Assembly: GCA_964017185.1 (NCBI GenBank)
Contig: OZ024876.1
Coordinates: 10,541,726 to 10,605,725, forward strand
Length of the DNA stretch: 64,000 nucleotides
Source of the DNA: Rugalucina vietnamica
Taxonomy: Eukaryota > Mollusca > Bivalvia > Lucinida > Lucinidae
Reading direction: 5' to 3'
Part shown: piece after piece, positions 58,845-64,000 of the stretch
How the letters are laid out: each line of letters starts with the position of its first letter
Position numbering within the stretch: the first letter of the stretch is position 1
Made by a program: the position numbers and the translations under genes
The notes under the pieces: generated by a model
What the model was told of the DNA's origin: nothing
What the model saw: only the letters and a program-made list of their open reading frames with translations
The model's database searches: none

Positions 58845-58975
58845 ATGCAACTAGTTTTACAGGCCTAACCTGACCACCAGTTCCTGTAGTGGTTTACAAC
58901 ATTTTGTTACTAGTAGTTATTTGTTCGATCCTCGTGGTGAATCTCTAACTCGTCAATGAATCATCAGGGACAAAC
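58845..58975 (-). mobile_element. Penelope-like 3' fragment without terminus
   Basis: Matches the middle of the 3' region only: tgtagtggtttacaacattt, ctcgtggtgaatctctaact, aatgaatcatcagggacaaa. The proximal module arm is retained and the terminus is absent. Confidence 0.6.
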
Positions 58976-59294
58976 AATCTGTTAAGTAGTTACAAGTAAA
59001 TTTTTCATACAAAGTCGGTTAACAGCCTGTGCGAACAAAGGCTTTCAAAACTAATATCCTCATCAAAGACGCATTGCTTTGAAGTCAAAATATTAGCCTT
59101 GGACAAGATGTTTGAAATGCAATTTGTGGAACATCTAATACTTTAACTAGAGAAAAAGGAGACGTCAACAAATATGTAATCAGTTTTAAACAAGTACAGG
59201 CTCAAATATTAATTTGATATGTTGGATTGTCCTTTGCAAGTTCATGACGCAGGGACTATGTTCCCCGCCAGGCAATAAAGAACATGAACATAAA

Positions 59295-59530
59295 TGAGCC
59301 GCCTCATGGGAAAACCAACAATCTGCATAGGCGAAAACAAAGGCGCAGATCAGCTTCACAGTAACTGCGAAGCTGATCAGCGCCTTTGTTTTCGCTACAC
59401 GGTTAGTACACTTCCTCCTCTACTTAAATCCAAAATTTCGAATTTCCAGCCTGCTTCTGAGATTGTACAGCCTGATTTGTGTCAGACCTGTTCGGAAATT
59501 ACAATGTTTGTTTTCCCACGAGGTGTCTCA
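59295..59530. mobile_element. Family G MITE, complete
   Basis: Ends are tgagccgcctcatgggaaaa and ttttcccacgaggtgtctca. The best-preserved central palindrome: ggcgcagatcagcttcaca / gcgaagctgatcagcgcc. Confidence 0.75.
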
Positions 59531-59568
59531 AATGTACGTATGCGTCGTTAAGAATTTGATATGGATAA

Positions 59569-60568
59569 TACGGATATTGTCGGTCATTTGCGTATAGAGA
59601 CGTTCGCTATGGCGTCAGTAACCATTGCTTTTGGTCAAAGTACAGTTATACTAATGCCTGCGGATGGGTCTTTCGTTTCCATCCGTCACTATATCCAATA
59701 CGAATCGTATCTTATCCAAAATCGTAAGTATCTGTGCGTATCTTGTCCGTAACCCATCAGGAAAACATCTCCGTGCAATGAATACCCCCTCAAACCCCAC
59801 TTTTAGATAGTAAAACTGGGGTATGCAGGGGTGTACCTCTTTTTCTTATTTTTGCTCCAAAACATAGATTGTGGGTACTCGTTAGAACCGCCTCGGCAAG
59901 GCGGTTCTAACGTGTACCCACAATCTATGTTTTGAGCAAAAATAAGAAAAATATCATATATTCATTTTTTACAACTTTAAAAATCACTGTATATTGCATG
60001 GACAAGTTTTCGTAATGCTGTGCCCAGTTGTTCAACATTAACGACATCGTTAGTTAACGATTCACTAAAGTTTCAAACATAAATGTTACAAATACGCTTA
60101 TTTTTTCTTGAAAAAAATAATGTGAGAATCGGCAAAGGATTTTCACATTTTGTCAACGAAAAATAACAGTATATTTGCTTATGTAGTTGGCATTTACTTA
60201 ACGAGTTGAGGTCTTAACGATAACGTTAAGCTAACGAAGTTTTTAACAACTGACCCCTGTTATTCACTAAACTGTTATTACGGAGTTTTCGTCCGTGTCT
60301 GATTTCTTTTTCTTTTTCAAAATTTGGGCGCGGATCTTACTGACCTTGTGGATAAGATACGCACAGTACATGTAACGGATGGTTGTGGATATCATACGCA
60401 TAGCTACGTATGGATATGGATGATACGCAATTTTACGACTGGACAGATGATTACAAGAGACCAATCCGCAGGAATTCGTATGTATGACTACATACATTGA
60501 TCAAAAGCAGTGGTCGCTAACGCCATAACGAACGTCTCTATACGCGAATGACCGGCAACATCCGTATG
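59569..60568. mobile_element. Foldback element with ~190-bp TIRs
   Basis: The left arm begins atacggatattgtcggtcat and contains cgtatagagacgttcgctat. The right arm is its inverted copy, ending atgaccggcaacatccgtat. Homology reaches gtgcgtatcttgtcc on the left and the matching ggataagatacgcac on the right. The interior holds a complete family A MITE and AT-rich DNA. No transposase. Confidence 0.7.
59757..60015. mobile_element. Palindromic MITE, family A, inside the foldback element
   Basis: gattgtgggtactcgttag...ccgcctcggcaaggcgg... forms an almost perfect ~75-bp hairpin (59866-59940). The arm ccccacttttag/ctggggtatg lies to the left, and the end gacaagttttcgtaatg to the right. Confidence 0.65.
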
Positions 60569-62460
60569 TACCCACATCATGCAAATATACTAGAGGATTT
60601 TGAAAACGCCTCACTGTACATCGGTTATCATTTGCTTAAAATCTTCTTTAAAGTTAAGCAGATGTACAAAATAATTAAAGTATCGTGTACGTCAACTCGA
60701 TTAGCAATATTTATCCATAAAGATCCATAAAAAATTGTTCGCTCGTGTGTTTGCTATAGCTGTTTTCACAGACGTCATCGACACGTAAGAAAACCGTAAA
60801 ACGGCTACAAAAAATGGATTTTTTTAAAAACATACAGTCTCCAGTAACACCATTAAGAACAAGAAAAGAGAAAACAAAAATGGGGGATTTCTGTCAATGC
60901 CGTTTAAGGCGCTAACATTATTTGATGACGCCAAGCGTAAGTGTTCAAAATACTTCTAGACATTCGATTACAGCGTCAAAAGTTATTGTATTTTTAAGCA
61001 AGTCTGTGCTTATTTATTGTGCACAAAAACTTTTGAATTCGTTTCATTTTACTCGAAAAAAAAAGTTTCCCTAAGAAACATAACAGTGACGTAGCTACCG
61101 CGGTTTTAGTGTAAATGAAAGCAAACCAACAACATTTGCTTGGCTTTTTGGTGTTTCTTTCCAGAAATCATGTTGTATCTGATTGGCCGTCCCCATACTT
61201 TGGTTTTGTTGAATTCTGGGTAACGCTTGAATTCATTGTGTATGCCGTTAATAACAGGCGTTGACGTTTCGGTTTTGTTATCGACGTTAAGCAGACTAGC
61301 CGTACTTTTCAGTTCAAAAACAAATTTGCCGATATATACTGTATTCTGAGAGTAAGGAGCAATAAATTAAGTGAGGCGTTTTCAAAGTCCTTGAGTATAC
61401 AAATACAATTATCTATCAACCAGCCGTATCACATTCGTAGGCAATTGTGATGCATAAATTCTCCTTAATTTTAGTTTCGCCATTAACAGTTCAAAAATGC
61501 ATCCGAAACTATCCGTACATGTAAGTGCTAATGTGACCTAGCCATTAAGAATTTCAAATTGTATCTCTACAGTGCATCAAGGCATACATGATTCAGCGGT
61601 ATAATCAACGCATTTCGCGGCCTAGGAAACCCGATAGATAATCGTGCGACTTTTAGTTCCTCGTCATTTCAACTAGCAATTTGGAATCAGAAGAAAATTT
61701 AATTTACAGGGCGCCCTAATTTTAAAAGCTTAAGGAACAGAAATAGAAATTGCTTATCTTCCTACTTATCGTTAAGCATCTACAATTGATGAAGTGTGAC
61801 AAATTAAAAGAACCTTATCAGCGGAGGGAAAGATGTTTTTAGAACTCTATTTATATTTTAGTTTAGAAAGGTTCTGCACAATAACATAGTTTTTGGGATA
61901 AATTTTATCATGACAAGGAATGCTTTCATTTCATGTTAGATATGCAACAGTGTGATAACATATAGCAACACCAAGATGGCGTGTTGATGAACATGGAATA
62001 ACCGGCCAGTAAACAGAATACACACTAAAATGTCAATTAGTATTCTAATACGACGTTAACATTTTGTCGCCCGTCACAACGGGTGACATATACGATAGGA
62101 TTTTCCCAAAGAAACAACGAAGAAAACCGACAGAATCCAAATAAGAAAATATGTATGGTTCTCGAGATATTATACATGCCATTCGACAAAGCGGGAAACC
62201 AGCAACGTTTTACCAACAGGAATTGACTATTGAAAGGCAGAAAGTGATTGGTTAGATCTATTCCGACCAATCATACATTTGGTCTTGAAACTGGTTCGGT
62301 ATTCTTTGCTGTAGATGGACTTGATTTAGCGATTATGAGTGTACACAGTCGTTTCGCAAGTCGTTTCGTCTCCTGGACACAAAATTTCGGTTCTGTTTTT
62401 TGATTAGGCAGGATGTTCAACAGAACATTACACCCCAGCACACAAATGGATAGACCGAGG
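60569..62460. other. Unassigned stretch
   Basis: Short frames only, none with a recognisable domain. AT-rich. No repeat recognised. Confidence 0.4.
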
Positions 62461-63437
62461 TATACGCAATCAGAAAGAAAATACTGGTCCAAAAACGAAG
62501 ATGGGAAAAAAACTAAATTGACAATTAGATACTTAATATACTAAGAAAACATATCGTGAGCCGAGTGAGCAGCTATTTCCCAATAGGCGGTCACTCAGTT
62601 ACTCAAACCTAACTAAAATATGAAAACGCACATAAGGTGCAAACAGCACAAAATTTCAACACCAATTAAGACATAAAACAATAAGAACCACAACAGAAGT
62701 GTCGCCTTGGAACGATCACTTATATAAAATAACTGGCGGGTTTAAACTAGTTTTACATGGACATAACCTCACCCTCAGCTTCTGCAGTGGTTCACAACAT
62801 TTAGATAGTTGTTCGGTCCTCGTGGCGAATCTCTAACTAGTCAATGAATCATCAAGGACTAACAAATAAATTATGTTAACCACCATAATGAAATCAAAAG
62901 CGATGACTCACATATTCAGTAAGCTGCCCGACGATGGAGATCCCTGAACGCCCAATAACTTACTGAAAATCCGGAGCAAAAGAAAAACACCAGTTGAACC
63001 CCGGTGGGCCAAGAAACATACAATATGCTCCGGTCCCAACCAACTAAAATGAATAGCTTATCGCGGGCATCATAGAGTCTGATGCCCAACCCACCGGTGT
63101 GCAATTAAAGAAGGCAGCATAATTAACCACCTTGATTTGGTTGAAAACTAAGGATACAGACTATCGCATAACATTTACATGTAAGTTATAACCTATATAC
63201 GTCTGTTATGATTTTTCTGAACTGAAAAACAAAATTCAACATCAACATTCCTTCTTATAATTTTTTTTTTAAATTTATAAACCACGTCATCATAAAATTC
63301 TGGCTCCGAAAGGCCCCCACGTAAAAGCGTCTTTAACCAACGTTATTAACCCAACACTAAATTTGGAAATCAATTCATAGTGTCTGCATTAAAATTTAGA
63401 AAATGTTTTTCGAAGTTTATGATACGGATAGCCTTGC
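62461..63437 (-). mobile_element. Penelope-like 3' end, truncated (copy r)
   Basis: From just inside the terminus (cgcaatcagaaagaaaatac) through the 3' region with its module (about 62690-62795) to the RT C-terminal codons, stopping at gatacggatagcc. The last part has a small internal duplication, ttaaccaacgttattaacc. The truncation is about 25 bases from the points used in copies b and c. Confidence 0.75.
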
Positions 63438-63885
63438 TTGGAGCTCGCTCGCTACAAATTCAACGTGCTTCTAACAACTAAAGCATAAGAACTAATGCAT
63501 ACTTGCTTAACCCATGGCTAAACAAAGATCAGTGAAAAAAATGCTTAAAAAATATTTTCTGAAATGATTGCCACCTAGCGCTTTCCTTGAAGATACAGAG
63601 TAGACGTTCATGCCCAGTGGCTCCATGGAAAAGGCCTGAAGAGGTGGATAAATTGAAAGCAGGAGTATTCAGAGCATTATGTTAATGTCTATATGAAGCA
63701 AAATGCAGCTGCAAATTAATAAGAGAGAGGATGAAATTGAAATCGTGCAGTCATTAGTTGGTCTTTGTCCCGAGAATATAATCTTAATGCTTTTCCGGTA
63801 TGGTTCAGCAAAACCTGGATTTTAAGTGTCACATAAAATGTCAAGTGCTTGAATTTCGAAAACATGCTATTAGAATCATCTACTT
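63438..63885. other. Unassigned stretch at the window end
   Basis: No gene or repeat recognised. Confidence 0.35.
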
Positions 63886-63968
63886 AGCCAGTCAGTGAAA
63901 CAAGCGCCGTGCAGTTTATCTGCGCCTCAGCCAATCAGTGACACAAGCGCCGTGCAGCTTATCTGCGC
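63886..63968 (+). repeat. 43-bp tandem duplication
   Basis: agccagtcagtgaaacaagc... and agccaatcagtgacacaagc..., both followed by gccgtgcag and tatctgcgc, spaced 43 bases. Contains ccaatcag words. Function unknown. Confidence 0.8.
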
Positions 63969-64000
63969 AATGGTTTTCGAATATAATAGGCGAAAACGTT

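Overview
The window is AT-rich animal nuclear DNA. It has one recognisable host gene fragment and is otherwise built almost entirely of nested mobile elements. The host fragment is the last exon of a rhodopsin-class neuropeptide-type GPCR (6770-7523, +). A split 'DRY' arginine codon, a 3' splice acceptor and no bacterial gene organisation make this a eukaryote. Penelope-like elements, tRNA-derived SINEs, hAT and Tc1-like transposons, and tandem-repeat-bearing HINE-like elements together resemble a marine invertebrate, most likely a bivalve mollusc. That assignment is inference from repeat style, not from a marker gene.

Layout. 1-6769: non-coding, probably GPCR intron, with four kinds of small palindromic or TIR elements. 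6770-7523: GPCR exon. 7.6-12.4 kb: SINEs, hairpin-ended elements and three truncated Penelope 3' ends in tandem. 12.6-16.9 kb: a foldback element whose inverted arms enclose a ~187-bp tandem array. 18.6-19.6 kb: an element with a short minisatellite. 20.7-23.0 kb: a nearly perfect 1158-bp tandem duplication. 23.0-25.4 kb: a rearranged Penelope/LINE block, repeated at 35.6-37.9 kb. 26.9-29.3 kb: MITEs and a broken Penelope copy. 30.7-34.6 kb: a long-TIR transposon inside a Penelope gene. 37.9-44.9 kb: a 7-kb HINE-like element carrying two minisatellites and an entire hAT transposon, which is itself split by Penelope DNA. 44.9-50 kb: a TIR element with a SINE in one arm, a LINE fragment and MITEs. 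50.5-54.1 kb: a Tc1-like transposon split by the best Penelope copy, whose 449-codon RT reading frame is open. 54.1-64 kb: MITEs, a foldback element and two more Penelope fragments.

The interesting biology is the Penelope-like family. About fifteen copies share a 3' module that appears to fold, with compensatory base changes between copies. They also share a ~39-bp terminus that occurs alone at several sites. Several insertions can be dated relative to one another because an unoccupied version of the target survives in the window: the 7-kb HINE-like element, a hairpin-ended element at 11.6 kb, and the Penelope insertion in a TIR arm. No cellular pathway or operon is present. All transposase genes seen are broken.
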